From: a virus
IMG/VR virus record: IMGVR_UViG_3300042861_000370
Location: 1-40,411 of that record
Strand: one strand, 5' to 3'
DNA: 40,411 nt
In this document: in pieces, positions 9,101 to 18,443 of the stretch
Numbering within the stretch: position 1 is the stretch's first letter
Layout of the letters: every line of letters begins with the position of its first letter
Program-made: the position numbers and the translations under genes
Notes under the pieces: generated by a model
Database searches by the model: none
Seen by the model: the letters and a program-made list of their open reading frames with translations, nothing else
Told to the model about the DNA's origin: nothing

Positions 9101-12100
9101 GATTGGCATTTACTCGCCAATGCCTTCGCTAAAGACAGCGATGGAGACAATCGAAAAGCTCAAGAAGGGCAATAAGACTGACCCCCGAGCTGAAGGCTGG
9201 ATGAAGGGTCAAGGCATCATTTGGACGCCTGAAAAGAATCCTCAGTTTACCCGTATGGGTAAGCGGTTTGTGCAAGAGGTGTACAAACTTAACCAGAAGT
9301 TGACTGAAGAGCAACGTGCTTCTGGCACTGAGGACGCTACTGTCCTTAAGGCTGCTGTAGACAAAGCCAACGCTATCACTGAAAAAGAGCGTAAGAAAGC
9401 TATTGCTGACAAACAGAAGGCGATTGAAGCTCAGAACATTGACAAAGCCAAGATAGAGCAAGCTGACCAAGACATTGAAAAAGCCTTGGGTGATTTGGCT
9501 ATGCTGATCACAAAGGGCACACGCCTGAACATGATGCCAGAGGATGAGCAAAAGCTCATGCCTATCCTGACCACATTGATGGATGCGTCATTCCGCAAGG
9601 GTTACTACAAGTTTAAAGAAGCCGCCCGTTATGTGATGGATCTGATCCGTTCACAGTTGGGTCATGACTTTGCTGATGAAATTACTTTGGATCAGCTCCA
9701 AGGTGCATACATTGGTATGGCCGGTAGATACCAAGAACAAGGTGCGAGCTCCAAGAAAGAAGTTATTGCTGTTGAGTCTTTGTCAGAGATTGACGAAGTA
9801 TCCGATGAGCTCGTAGCTGAAGAAACTGAAGAAGCTCCTGAAGGCATGGACATTAACGATCCAGACGCCAAGTTCCAAGTTGCTCAAGAGATTTCCCAGT
9901 CGTTCTTAAACAATGGTGAATATCGCGACATCACAGAAGCTCGCAAAGCTATCTCTGAGATGACTGGCGAACCAATCAAGCCGGGCACTAAAGAGGCCAA
10001 AGCGGCTGACGAAGCTATTGAGGCAGGCGTGGTTATGGCCGCGCGTCAGATCATCGCTAAAGGCCGTAAGGATGAGCTTACAAGTGGACAGATCTACGAC
10101 AAGCTGGTTGATCTGTATGAGCGACAGCCTAACTTGAATGTACGTAGTTCTACTAGCGTTGCAGAGCAAGCCTACTCAACCCCTGCTCCATTGGCTTTTA
10201 TTGCCTCTGAGCTGGCAGGAATCACCAACAAGACTACTGTGTACGAGCCTACAGCTGGTAACGGTATGTTGGTAATTGGTGCTAATCCAAAGAACGTTGT
10301 TGCCAATGAGTTGAACAAAGATCGCTTTGAGATGCTGTCACGCATCCTTGAAGGCGCTGAAGTTGTCAACAAGAACGGCATGACGTTCCAGCCACCAATC
10401 AGCGAAGTCGTTATTGCTAACCCACCGTTTGGTGCAATTGGCGAAGAGGTGTCAGTCAATGGCATTAAGACCAGAGAGATTGACCACGCTATTGTCTATA
10501 ACGCATTAACAAGAATGCAGGCTGATGGCCGTTCTGTTCTGATCGTTGGTGGTATACAGGCTAAGACAGAAGATGGCCGCCGTGAAGGCTATCGTGGCGC
10601 ACAAAAGCGCAACTTCTACTACAACCTTTACAAAGACTACAACGTTGTTGACCACTTCACTGTGGGCGGCAATATGTACAGCAAGCAAGGCACAACATTC
10701 CCCGTTGATGTCATTGTGATTGATGGCAAGGGCCAATCGCAGCGTAATCTTCCAGCAGCAGATCTGCCTGAGTTGATTACATCCTACGAACAATTGAAGG
10801 AGAAACTAAATGATCGCATGGTATCCAGAGGAGATCGTGGCACCGCCAGAGCTGACATCGGTGAGGGTGCCGAAGGGCGAGTTGAGCCAGAAGGAGTGGA
10901 TCGAGGCGCTGTCGGAGAGGGTGAGCCAACTGGCGGAGAAAGAGGAAGACCCGCTGGAGGCGGCGAACGAGGCGTGTCGGAACCTGAATCTGCCCGAGGT
11001 GGACAGCGCGAACCAGCTGGGGGACGCACTGGTGAAGTACAACCTAGACCTACTGACGAATCTGAACGTGATGCAGAAGGAAGACCTGTTTCCGGCACAG
11101 GTAAACGAGGAGAAGCCGGCGGCAAGGCAGGCACTGAAGGACGTAAGCCTAGCGAACTGGGTGGAGTTAGCGTTGTCTCAGGTGAGCGTGTCGGATCTGG
11201 ATTAACAGAGCGCGCTAAGAAAGAAGAGGAAACCACTAATCAGGTTTCTTACACCCCTCATTCACAGGCTACAGCTGTTGGCACTTTGGTGCCTAAAGCC
11301 ATGGCTCAAGCCATCGAGGACTCTATTGCTAAAGTAGAAGCTGAAGTTGGCAACATTGATGAGTTTGTTGCTGAACAGCTTGAGATGGATCCAGAAACCC
11401 TGCGCGAGCAGTTCTCTGCCGAACAGATTGACGCATTGGTCTTGGCCATTCGTAATGCTGAAGAGGGTAAGGGCTTCATCATTGGCGATCAGACTGGAGT
11501 AGGTAAAGGCCGTGTCGTTGCGGCCATGATTAAATACGCGCTTAACACTGGCAAGATCCCAATCTTTGTTACTGAGAAGCCCAACTTGTACTCGGACATG
11601 ATCCGAGACTTGGACGATATTGGCATGACAAATGAGCTTGGTTTAGACACAGCCAAGCCAAGGATCTTTATGACCAACAGTAGTGGGTCAGTGCCATACA
11701 CTTTGATTCGTACTGTCAAAGGCGAGCCAGTTGAAAACAATCTAATGCTCAAGCCGGTCAAGTCTTCTGGGCTTGATGAAGTTATGAAGCAGATGGTTAA
11801 GAATGACAGTTTAGGTAACTACAAGGTTATCTTTACAACATACAGCCAGTTGCAGAGCGTCAAGGGCAAACCCACAGAGCGTCAAAATTTTATCAAGCAC
11901 TTTGGTGCTGGTAACTACATGATCTTTGACGAAAGCCATAACGCTGGTGGAGCTGGTGTTGAGCCGGGTAAAGCTGAGAAAGAAGCAGGCGTCAACATCG
12001 GCCAAGGTCGTTCTGGCTTTGTGCGTAACTTAGTTAAAGCAGCTGACGGCACATTCTTCTCATCTGCCACATACGCCAAGCGTCCTGATGTGATGGACTT

Positions 12101-15100
12101 GTATTCCAGTACTGATATGAAGTTGGCTGTTGATAACATCACCCAGCTGTCGGACGCGATCAAGGCTGGCGGTATTCCGATGCAACAGACTGTGGCTAAT
12201 ATGTTGACTCAAGCGGGTCAATACATTCGCCGTGAGCGTACCTTTGCTGGTGTGTCATACGACACACAAGAAACCAAAGTAGACAAAGATACAGCCGAGA
12301 ATATGGCTACATCTATGCGCGACATCCTTGCCTTCTCGCGTGAGAAGGAAGGTGTTGTTAAGAATTTGCAGAAGTCTTTGGACGCGCAAGGTGCCCGTGC
12401 TGGTGTAGAAGGCGAAAAGACCACAGTCCAAGGCGCAAACTTTGGCTCAATCATGCACAACTTGATTGACCAGATGCTATTGTCATTAAAGGCTCAAGAC
12501 TCTGTGCGCCACGCCATCGAAAGATTGAAGGCCGGTGAGAAGGTTGTGTTGACTGTGTCCAACACCATGGGCCAATTTTTGAAAAACTACGCCGATGACA
12601 TGGACATCAAAGTTGGCGATCCTGTTAACTTGTCATTTGCTGATCTGTACATTCGCTACTTAGACAAACAGCGGATGGTCACAATTACAAAGCCAGGTGG
12701 CGTAAAAGAACAGTACAGGCTGACCGATGAAGATTTGGGGCCAAACTTGGTCAACCGCTACTATGAGATTACTAATTTCATTCGTGGTGCTGGGTTTGGA
12801 TCTGCTCCCATTTCCCCAATTGACTATATGCACAGCGAGCTTCGTAAGGCTGGATATAAGACCGAAGAGATCACAGGCCGTACAGCTACCCTCAACTATG
12901 AGAGTGGCAAACCTTTATTGACTACACGTTCAGCCAACATTAAGCAACGGGTTAATGCTGTTAAATCGTTTAACAATGGTGACTCTGATGTCATCATCTT
13001 AAATCAGGCCGGCTCTACTGGTTTGTCTTTACACGCTAAAGCATCATTCAAAGATAAGCGCAAGCGTCACATGATCATTGTTCAGCCTGAGAAGAACATT
13101 GACACCCATATGCAGATGCTTGGCCGTGTACACCGCACTGGTCAGGTTATTGCGCCTGCGTACTCACAGATGATGGCCGACATCCCTGCTGAGATGCGTC
13201 CTGCAGCCGTCCTGCTTAAGAAGATGGCATCCTTAAACGCTAACACCACAGCTTCCCGTAAGTCTGCCGTGTCAGCCGAGGGTGCTGTTGACTTTATGAA
13301 TGACTACGGCGGCCAAGTTGCACAAGAATTCTTGCGTGATAACCCCGGCATCCATGGAGATTTGGGCGGCAACAAGATTGCTCAAGTTAAAGAAAACACA
13401 GAAGATGCTAGCGAAGAAGACATTCGTAAGCTGACTGGTTACATTCCAATCCTGCCACTTAAGGTGCAAGAAGAGGTTTACAAAGACCTTATTGAACGCT
13501 ACAACGAATTGATCGAGCGTGAAGACAGCATGGGCTCCAACAAACTGGAAGCCAAGGCTCAAGACTTAGATGCTCAGACAGTTAGCTCTGTTGCAATTAC
13601 CGAAGATAAAGGTGAGCCTTCTATCTTTGCCCAGCCTGCATACATGGAAAAGGTTGACGTTAGACGAACAGTCAGACCTTATTCAAAAGACGAAGTTAAA
13701 GAGCAAGTCAAAGAAGCTTTAGATGGTAAAACTCCAGCTGAATATTCTAATGATCTTAAACGTAGCATAGATGAACCATTTAAAAAGTACTATGCTGAAC
13801 GTATTGCTGACGCAGAAGCATCTAGTGCAGATCCAATTAAACTGATAGGGATCAGAGCCAACCTTAATAGTGATCTTGAAAGGGTGCAAACAATTCTTGA
13901 CACCTATCGTTTAGGTACGCCTGTCGCCATTAAAAATGTCAATGGTGTGTTTGTTTATGGTGTTGTAAGCGACATTAGACGCAAAGGTAAGACAAAGAAT
14001 CCTGCGGCTGGTTCGGACTGGAAGATGACTTTGTCTTTGGCTAACGGTGATGCCAAGTCTTTGCCCCTGACGTTCTCTCAGATTGGCAGCTCTTATATGC
14101 TGGATGAGCAACCTGAGATTCAGTACCTTAATCCAGATACTCTTGAGAACGAGCGTATTCCTTTGATGGATTTGTTTGACCGTGGCGCTACTGTTCGCCG
14201 TGAGAAGCGTTGGATGGTGACTGGCAACATCTTGTCTGGTTTTGCAGAAGTCAACAACATGGGTACGATCTTGTCGTACACCAAGAACGATGGTACGACT
14301 GGTCAAGGCATCTTGATGCCCCGCACGTTTGACTTTGAAAAACAGCAAAAGAATGCTCCGGTCAGACTTCGAACTGCTAATGATGTTATGCGCTTCTTTG
14401 GCCAGTTTGGCAGCCGTTCAATGGTTTCAACGCCAGACGCCGTTTTGCGGATTAAGAGCGAAGGCTACGGCGGCCTTAAATTCATTACCTCCAGCTCCAA
14501 GCGTGAAGGCGGTACATTCTTCCTAGATAAAGGTTTAACAGACATTGTTGGCGACTTCTATAAGAGTGGCTCAGTAATGTCTGCCGCTGTCTATAACGAA
14601 GCCAAAAGTAGGCAAGCTCTTGAATACATTCTGAACGAACGTCAAGAGTCTTTAATTGCGGCGACTGACCAAGACAAAGCGCGTGAGATGTTCGCACCCA
14701 AGGACATCCCGTTGTCTAGCATTAAGTTTGACAACGAGAGGTTGAGCATCAATCCGGCCATGAATATTGCCATGGATCGTGAAGCTTTGATCCGTAAGTA
14801 TCAGGCAGTGCGTCAGAAGAGCGCGGCCATCTCTGCTAAGTTTGCCAAAGGTGAGGCAGGACTAGATGAGCAGAAGGCTTTGACGTTCCTTAAGCAGTCT
14901 GCCAATGACCTAAAAGAAGACATTAAAGACACCAAGCCAGCAGGCCGTCTTGCTAAGAACTTCTTTGCCAAGGCTACTGCTGACTGGAACAAAGACCTAA
15001 TCAGCGATGACGTTTATGACGTTATCAGAACTTTGCATGACAAGTATCCAGACGTCTTGGAAGGCCTGCAGTTTTCTATTAAAAAACAGCCAGAAGGTAA

Positions 15101-18100
15101 GGACGTAATTGGAGACTTCTTCCCCTTCCCACGCATTGTGCGTTTGTACAAGGGTACAACTGGTGTAGTTGATCCAGAGGCTATCCGCCATGAGATCGTT
15201 CACAGTCTTGAGCAGATGATGGAAGCCCCAGCCGTGCGAGCTTTGGTTGATGACTGGTCTGATAAGTTGGGTGCGGCCATCAAAGCCGAGAAGTCAGCTG
15301 CCGGCCAGAAGTACTTCCGTAATGTGTTGGAGATGCTTAATAGCCCGAGTTTGGAAACCTACCAAACGGCCATTGATTCCATGCCATCAATGAACTATTA
15401 CCAGTATCTGAACCCCTCAGAATACTGGGCTGTTAACGCTGAGAAGCTGATGGCGCGTAAGCTGGGCACAGGCTGGGACAAGTTTGTGTTAGCGGCCAAG
15501 CGTTTGTTTGAAGGCCTGAAGTTTATGTTTGGTTTTGATAACCAATACATTGTTCAGAGAACCTTTAACAACATCATGAACAGCCGTCAAGAGCGTTTCC
15601 ATACACGTTCTTTAAATAACTACATCACAAAAGAATCTATTCCCTTGGCCAACATGGTCAAGAACTACAAGGGTGGAGCTGGCGCGTTGGCTACATGGGA
15701 ATCAGCAGCAGATACTAGCCTTGCCAAGTTTCAGTATCAAATCGTTGACAAGCAAGTTGATACACGCATGGTGGTTAAGTCCATCACTGAGCAGATCGGT
15801 GACATCCGAGATCAGCATGACCCAGCCTTGCAGGAAACCCTGTATCACAGTGCTAAATCCAGCAAAGTACAAGACTTCTTAAAAGACAATCTGCGTCCAT
15901 TTGTTGAGCAGATGCGCAAGATGGGCGTGGAGTATCGTGACTTTGAGCACTATCTCCATATGCGTCATGGCAAGATCCGCAATGACATTGTGGCCAAGCG
16001 CAACCCAGCTATGCCAGATGGCGGCTCTGGCATCTTCAATCAAGAGATTGATGACTACTTTGCCGGGAAAGATAACTCAAAGCTGACACCAGCTGATGAG
16101 GCCAAGTACAAAGAATTGGCCAAGACAGTCGATAAGTGGGTTCAAGAAACTCAGGACTTGCTAATCGCTTACGGCCTTGAAAAGCCTGAGACTATTGCCG
16201 CATGGCGTGAGAAGCTCCCCTTCTACGTTCCTTTAAAGCGTGATCCAGATGAGCTGGACTACGTGACTCCAGGTTCTGGTTTGGGTCAGGGCTTTGCAAC
16301 CCGTGGTGACTTCTCTAAGACTGCGACTGGATCGTACAAGACTGTTGTTGACGTATTAGCCAACATCGCTCTCCAGCGTGAAGCGGCAATTATCCGTGGC
16401 GAGAAGGCCAAGGTAGGCCGTGCTCTGTATGCGTTGGCCATCCAGAATCCTAACCCTAACTTCTGGAAGCCCGTTAACCCTGACGCTATTCGCAATAAGA
16501 AGAAGCTCAAGGAGGAGATGGCCGGCTTTAACCTGACAGTGGCTGAAGCTGATGCTTTGTTTGCAGAGCCAGCCTCACCACGTATAGATCCAGCTACTGG
16601 TTTGGTTGAGTACAAGGTTAACACTGCGCTGCGGAACTCTCCTAACGTGTTTGCCGTGCGTGTTAATGGCGAAGACCGATTCATCTTCTTTAATCCCGGC
16701 GAGCCCCGTGCCAAGCGCATGGCCGAAGCCTTAAAGAACTTGGATGCCAATCAGCTAGAAGGTTATCTTGGTACTGTGGCTGAAGCGACTCGCTTGATCG
16801 CGGCCATGAACACCCAGTACAACCCTGTGTTTGGTGCATGGAACTTTGTGCGAGATGTCTTTGGTGGCACCATTAACTTGGCAAGCACAGAGATCAAAGA
16901 TAAAAAGATGCAAGTATTGGCTGGCTCTATCCCAGCTCTGCGCGCAATCTTCACTGATCTACGTGGCATGAAAGAGTCTGTCGCTGGCATTGTCAGTGAC
17001 TCAGAGCAAAAGGAATGGATTGCACTGTGGAAACAGTTTAGAGAAATCGGTGGTATCACTGGCTACAGCGAGCAGTTCAGCCGTGCAAAAGACAAAGCAT
17101 CCATTGTCGAGCGTGAGATGGCTCGCTTGGATCGTGGTAATGCCCGTAGGAAAGCTGATGCTGTCCTAGACTGGCTGTCTGACTACAACGATGCAATGGA
17201 AAATGCCGTGCGTCTGTCAGCGTTTAAGGCTGGACTAGACAAAGGCATGACACCTCAACGTGCCGCTTCTTTGGCCAAGAACTTGACTGTTAACTTCAAC
17301 AAGAAGGGTCAAGCCACTGCTAATGCAAATGCCCTGTATGCGTTCTTCAATGCTCGCGTCCAAGGCACAACCCGCATGATGGAAGTGCTGGTTGATAAGA
17401 AAGACGGCAAGTTCACAATGACCGGCGTTGGCAAGAAGATCATTGCCGGCGGTATGTTGTTGGGTACTGTGCAGGCTCTGGCTTTATTGGCGGCAGGCTT
17501 TGATGGCGATGAGCCACCAGACTTCCTCAAAGACAAGAACTTGATCTTGCCTACCTTTGGTATTGGTGGTGAGAAAAAGTATTTGATCGTCCCCATGCCT
17601 TTGGGCTGGAACCTGTTCCCCAACATTGGCCGTGAGTTGACTGAGTATGTCTTGATTAACTCTGGTCAGATGAAGGGCAGACGCAAGATTACCCAGACGA
17701 TTACAAACATTGCAGCTCAAGTGGCTGATATGTTTAACCCGTTGGGCGCTGGCGGTGCGGCCAATCTGCTTACGCCTACGTTGGCAGATCCGATTGTTAA
17801 TGTGCTGGCAACAAACAAAGATACGTTTGGCCGTCCAATCTCACGCGAAAGCCGCGAGACAACACCGACTCCAGGTTGGGAGCGCAGTCGTGACAACGCC
17901 ACTAGCTTGAGTAAAGCTTTGGCTTACGGCATAAATTACCTGACTGGCGGTGGTGAGGATGGTATTGGTTTGGTTAGTCCTACAGCCGACCAGCTGGACT
18001 ACCTTGCCAAAGAGTACGCCGGTGGTGTTGGCCGTGAGATTACCAAGGCCGTTCGCTACGTTGGTAAGAAGATAGAGGGAGAAGAGGAGATCCCATCCTA

Positions 18101-18443
18101 CTCTGTGCCAATCCTTGGCAAGTTGTATGGTGAGCTCGATACTCCTTCGGCTGCAGCTGATAAGTTCTACAAGAACATTAAAGCCATGGCAGAGCATGAG
18201 GGCACTATCAAGCGAATCAAAGAGCGCAAGGGTGATGTCAGCGAGTATCGCAAAGAAAATAAAGAAGCTTCAGCAAGGCTTATAAACCGCGCAAACTATG
18301 TTGAGACTGAGGTTGCCAGATACAACAGAGAGATTCGCGCAATGTATAAGAAGGAAGCTCCTGAGAAGGAAATTAAAGCTAAGAAAGATAAACGTGATGC
18401 CGTGATGAAGGCATACAACGAAGAGGTCAGACGAGCCCAATAA
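6141..18443 (+). CDS. Giant polyvalent protein: N6-MTase-like + SNO/SNF2 helicase + HExxH + LPD38-like (DarB type)
   Basis: This 4100-residue protein is about 30% of the window. Order: two short LVDNQW/LVNNQW repeats (residues 10-45); Gly/Ala-rich hydrophobic stretches (about 215-263 and 384-408); a Pro-rich linker (about 440-500); charged coiled coils (about 925-1100); an N6-adenine methyltransferase-like domain with EPTAGNGML (about 1369) and NPPF (1427-1430); a Gly/Arg/Glu linker (1557-1688) overlapping another gene; a helicase with Walker A GVGKGR (about 1786), DESH (1930-1933) and motif VI GRVHRTGQ (2328-2335); an HEIVH zincin-like motif (3017-3021); and a C-terminal part (about 3549-3837) like large polyvalent protein domain LPD38. 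Proteins of this kind (P1 DarB and relatives) are packaged in virions and protect incoming DNA from restriction. A protective, injected role here is inferred. The start uses a weak AGGA at 6131. The stop overlaps the convergent HNH-type gene by 17 bases. Confidence 0.88.
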   Translation: MQRAVNPQTGEVLFLVDNQWTPPAQTAKNDAGDTAYLVNNQWQVVKTARLPEPILSPEEQVMGAIGKPSEGIASLQKPGVPKPPSELAMGEELGKGLGAGFIGLKSTAENVGLMKDIGAMSTVQQRQDLFNKIETGQITSPDQLRGLDQTSGLGRAYLVSDPATREKLRERNVGEIGRRTDFVKTSLSAIDQYQKDAQKYQGRTTDLTDVEGAKDFANWLAFNFGSGAVQLAPLMLAAVTTGGAGVALLGTTMGTGEAIGNRLEFLQEKIKSSPELSPNERAAMVIDYVKKTGDTSLAVGIVSGALDSVLGPAATLAKRGLGEVVKGETRKEALKAGVKEIPKGMGQEFITGGAQEATQLGGALAEKEIDEFLTKENAKKILNAAAAEAAGSLAGGAATTGARVYGADRAIRAGEKRDAEIQALQGQMSELDDLLKTVYEGPPSAEPTAPTPTPAPVAPEAGIAGLMPPAAPVEQPTAPVAEEDQPAQDLDAMLKEALAATGSDIFTENMPEAQTPVASEEPPSTELIKEVLPELKLSDKFGTLPVGEYSVQGTFEQDGRKWQVESLGRSGDGLVAQTVDKGEPVRRAFRFEEPVNPKIQELLEINNQLAKAGKAKETTYDKLNEMLKEKASFGRGSVDEFIDRSITHGKEMLAKQKPAAKPAAPAVNPKVQDLLELENQSRENRGQKPMTYAQAEKMVNDDVENNLEFGDFDSSLKQLTEEARNRLKYDAEAGKSPASTVNISKTGEMLRGKPFTPDEDDKKAIEIYKKIKADNPDADVDEQIANPNRFHPVKEEANSKGIKIGDLVYRKGESEPDIATTVYNDRVKLTDRKTGNSGFENIDLVSKEPIPYDYNFNFGYGEIDVNVNEWNNNKNQWQFSMYGPGASSTGFRSELGVYFKGTPGTKEFDNFVESVVSKSTADRPQQIAKEKKEAEKNMTPEQRKQRREQESAADKERLAKEAAESEERTKARNELKTEIQEYMKKNKIGIYSPMPSLKTAMETIEKLKKGNKTDPRAEGWMKGQGIIWTPEKNPQFTRMGKRFVQEVYKLNQKLTEEQRASGTEDATVLKAAVDKANAITEKERKKAIADKQKAIEAQNIDKAKIEQADQDIEKALGDLAMLITKGTRLNMMPEDEQKLMPILTTLMDASFRKGYYKFKEAARYVMDLIRSQLGHDFADEITLDQLQGAYIGMAGRYQEQGASSKKEVIAVESLSEIDEVSDELVAEETEEAPEGMDINDPDAKFQVAQEISQSFLNNGEYRDITEARKAISEMTGEPIKPGTKEAKAADEAIEAGVVMAARQIIAKGRKDELTSGQIYDKLVDLYERQPNLNVRSSTSVAEQAYSTPAPLAFIASELAGITNKTTVYEPTAGNGMLVIGANPKNVVANELNKDRFEMLSRILEGAEVVNKNGMTFQPPISEVVIANPPFGAIGEEVSVNGIKTREIDHAIVYNALTRMQADGRSVLIVGGIQAKTEDGRREGYRGAQKRNFYYNLYKDYNVVDHFTVGGNMYSKQGTTFPVDVIVIDGKGQSQRNLPAADLPELITSYEQLKEKLNDRMVSRGDRGTARADIGEGAEGRVEPEGVDRGAVGEGEPTGGERGRPAGGGERGVSEPESARGGQREPAGGRTGEVQPRPTDESERDAEGRPVSGTGKRGEAGGKAGTEGRKPSELGGVSVVSGERVGSGLTERAKKEEETTNQVSYTPHSQATAVGTLVPKAMAQAIEDSIAKVEAEVGNIDEFVAEQLEMDPETLREQFSAEQIDALVLAIRNAEEGKGFIIGDQTGVGKGRVVAAMIKYALNTGKIPIFVTEKPNLYSDMIRDLDDIGMTNELGLDTAKPRIFMTNSSGSVPYTLIRTVKGEPVENNLMLKPVKSSGLDEVMKQMVKNDSLGNYKVIFTTYSQLQSVKGKPTERQNFIKHFGAGNYMIFDESHNAGGAGVEPGKAEKEAGVNIGQGRSGFVRNLVKAADGTFFSSATYAKRPDVMDLYSSTDMKLAVDNITQLSDAIKAGGIPMQQTVANMLTQAGQYIRRERTFAGVSYDTQETKVDKDTAENMATSMRDILAFSREKEGVVKNLQKSLDAQGARAGVEGEKTTVQGANFGSIMHNLIDQMLLSLKAQDSVRHAIERLKAGEKVVLTVSNTMGQFLKNYADDMDIKVGDPVNLSFADLYIRYLDKQRMVTITKPGGVKEQYRLTDEDLGPNLVNRYYEITNFIRGAGFGSAPISPIDYMHSELRKAGYKTEEITGRTATLNYESGKPLLTTRSANIKQRVNAVKSFNNGDSDVIILNQAGSTGLSLHAKASFKDKRKRHMIIVQPEKNIDTHMQMLGRVHRTGQVIAPAYSQMMADIPAEMRPAAVLLKKMASLNANTTASRKSAVSAEGAVDFMNDYGGQVAQEFLRDNPGIHGDLGGNKIAQVKENTEDASEEDIRKLTGYIPILPLKVQEEVYKDLIERYNELIEREDSMGSNKLEAKAQDLDAQTVSSVAITEDKGEPSIFAQPAYMEKVDVRRTVRPYSKDEVKEQVKEALDGKTPAEYSNDLKRSIDEPFKKYYAERIADAEASSADPIKLIGIRANLNSDLERVQTILDTYRLGTPVAIKNVNGVFVYGVVSDIRRKGKTKNPAAGSDWKMTLSLANGDAKSLPLTFSQIGSSYMLDEQPEIQYLNPDTLENERIPLMDLFDRGATVRREKRWMVTGNILSGFAEVNNMGTILSYTKNDGTTGQGILMPRTFDFEKQQKNAPVRLRTANDVMRFFGQFGSRSMVSTPDAVLRIKSEGYGGLKFITSSSKREGGTFFLDKGLTDIVGDFYKSGSVMSAAVYNEAKSRQALEYILNERQESLIAATDQDKAREMFAPKDIPLSSIKFDNERLSINPAMNIAMDREALIRKYQAVRQKSAAISAKFAKGEAGLDEQKALTFLKQSANDLKEDIKDTKPAGRLAKNFFAKATADWNKDLISDDVYDVIRTLHDKYPDVLEGLQFSIKKQPEGKDVIGDFFPFPRIVRLYKGTTGVVDPEAIRHEIVHSLEQMMEAPAVRALVDDWSDKLGAAIKAEKSAAGQKYFRNVLEMLNSPSLETYQTAIDSMPSMNYYQYLNPSEYWAVNAEKLMARKLGTGWDKFVLAAKRLFEGLKFMFGFDNQYIVQRTFNNIMNSRQERFHTRSLNNYITKESIPLANMVKNYKGGAGALATWESAADTSLAKFQYQIVDKQVDTRMVVKSITEQIGDIRDQHDPALQETLYHSAKSSKVQDFLKDNLRPFVEQMRKMGVEYRDFEHYLHMRHGKIRNDIVAKRNPAMPDGGSGIFNQEIDDYFAGKDNSKLTPADEAKYKELAKTVDKWVQETQDLLIAYGLEKPETIAAWREKLPFYVPLKRDPDELDYVTPGSGLGQGFATRGDFSKTATGSYKTVVDVLANIALQREAAIIRGEKAKVGRALYALAIQNPNPNFWKPVNPDAIRNKKKLKEEMAGFNLTVAEADALFAEPASPRIDPATGLVEYKVNTALRNSPNVFAVRVNGEDRFIFFNPGEPRAKRMAEALKNLDANQLEGYLGTVAEATRLIAAMNTQYNPVFGAWNFVRDVFGGTINLASTEIKDKKMQVLAGSIPALRAIFTDLRGMKESVAGIVSDSEQKEWIALWKQFREIGGITGYSEQFSRAKDKASIVEREMARLDRGNARRKADAVLDWLSDYNDAMENAVRLSAFKAGLDKGMTPQRAASLAKNLTVNFNKKGQATANANALYAFFNARVQGTTRMMEVLVDKKDGKFTMTGVGKKIIAGGMLLGTVQALALLAAGFDGDEPPDFLKDKNLILPTFGIGGEKKYLIVPMPLGWNLFPNIGRELTEYVLINSGQMKGRRKITQTITNIAAQVADMFNPLGAGGAANLLTPTLADPIVNVLATNKDTFGRPISRESRETTPTPGWERSRDNATSLSKALAYGINYLTGGGEDGIGLVSPTADQLDYLAKEYAGGVGREITKAVRYVGKKIEGEEEIPSYSVPILGKLYGELDTPSAAADKFYKNIKAMAEHEGTIKRIKERKGDVSEYRKENKEASARLINRANYVETEVARYNREIRAMYKKEAPEKEIKAKKDKRDAVMKAYNEEVRRAQ
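7650..7670. repeat. 21-base palindrome, copy 1 (inside polyvalent gene)
   Basis: The core ATATTTTCACTGAAAATAT (7651-7669) is a near-perfect palindrome. The 21 bases 7650-7670 are the exact reverse complement of 23154-23174. It lies in the coding sequence around residue 504, just after the Pro-rich linker, so the protein tolerates it in a low-constraint segment. A third, slightly longer copy lies at 35255-35276. Confidence 0.8.
10810..11205 (+). CDS. Candidate overlapping gene embedded in the polyvalent gene
   Basis: A 131-residue reading frame lies wholly within the polyvalent gene in another frame. The ATG is preceded by AAGGAG at 10797-10802 with 7 bases spacing, one of the best ribosome binding sites in the window. 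The product has a balanced, foldable composition with amphipathic helices (for example LSQKEWIEALSERVSQL, then DSANQLGDALVKYNLDLL) and ends QVSVSDLD. In the same bases the polyvalent frame encodes only a low-complexity Gly/Arg/Glu linker (residues 1557-1688). This is what is expected if the embedded frame is the constrained one and the large protein merely reads through. I do not recognise the product. Its existence is inferred from the ribosome site and composition. Confidence 0.55.
   Translation: MIAWYPEEIVAPPELTSVRVPKGELSQKEWIEALSERVSQLAEKEEDPLEAANEACRNLNLPEVDSANQLGDALVKYNLDLLTNLNVMQKEDLFPAQVNEEKPAARQALKDVSLANWVELALSQVSVSDLD

Noticed and set aside
10784-11236. 150-residue minus-strand frame opposite the polyvalent linker
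   Set aside because: Pro/Ser-rich shadow of the same low-complexity region. The plus-strand internal frame at 10810 has a ribosome site and better composition, so only that one is reported.
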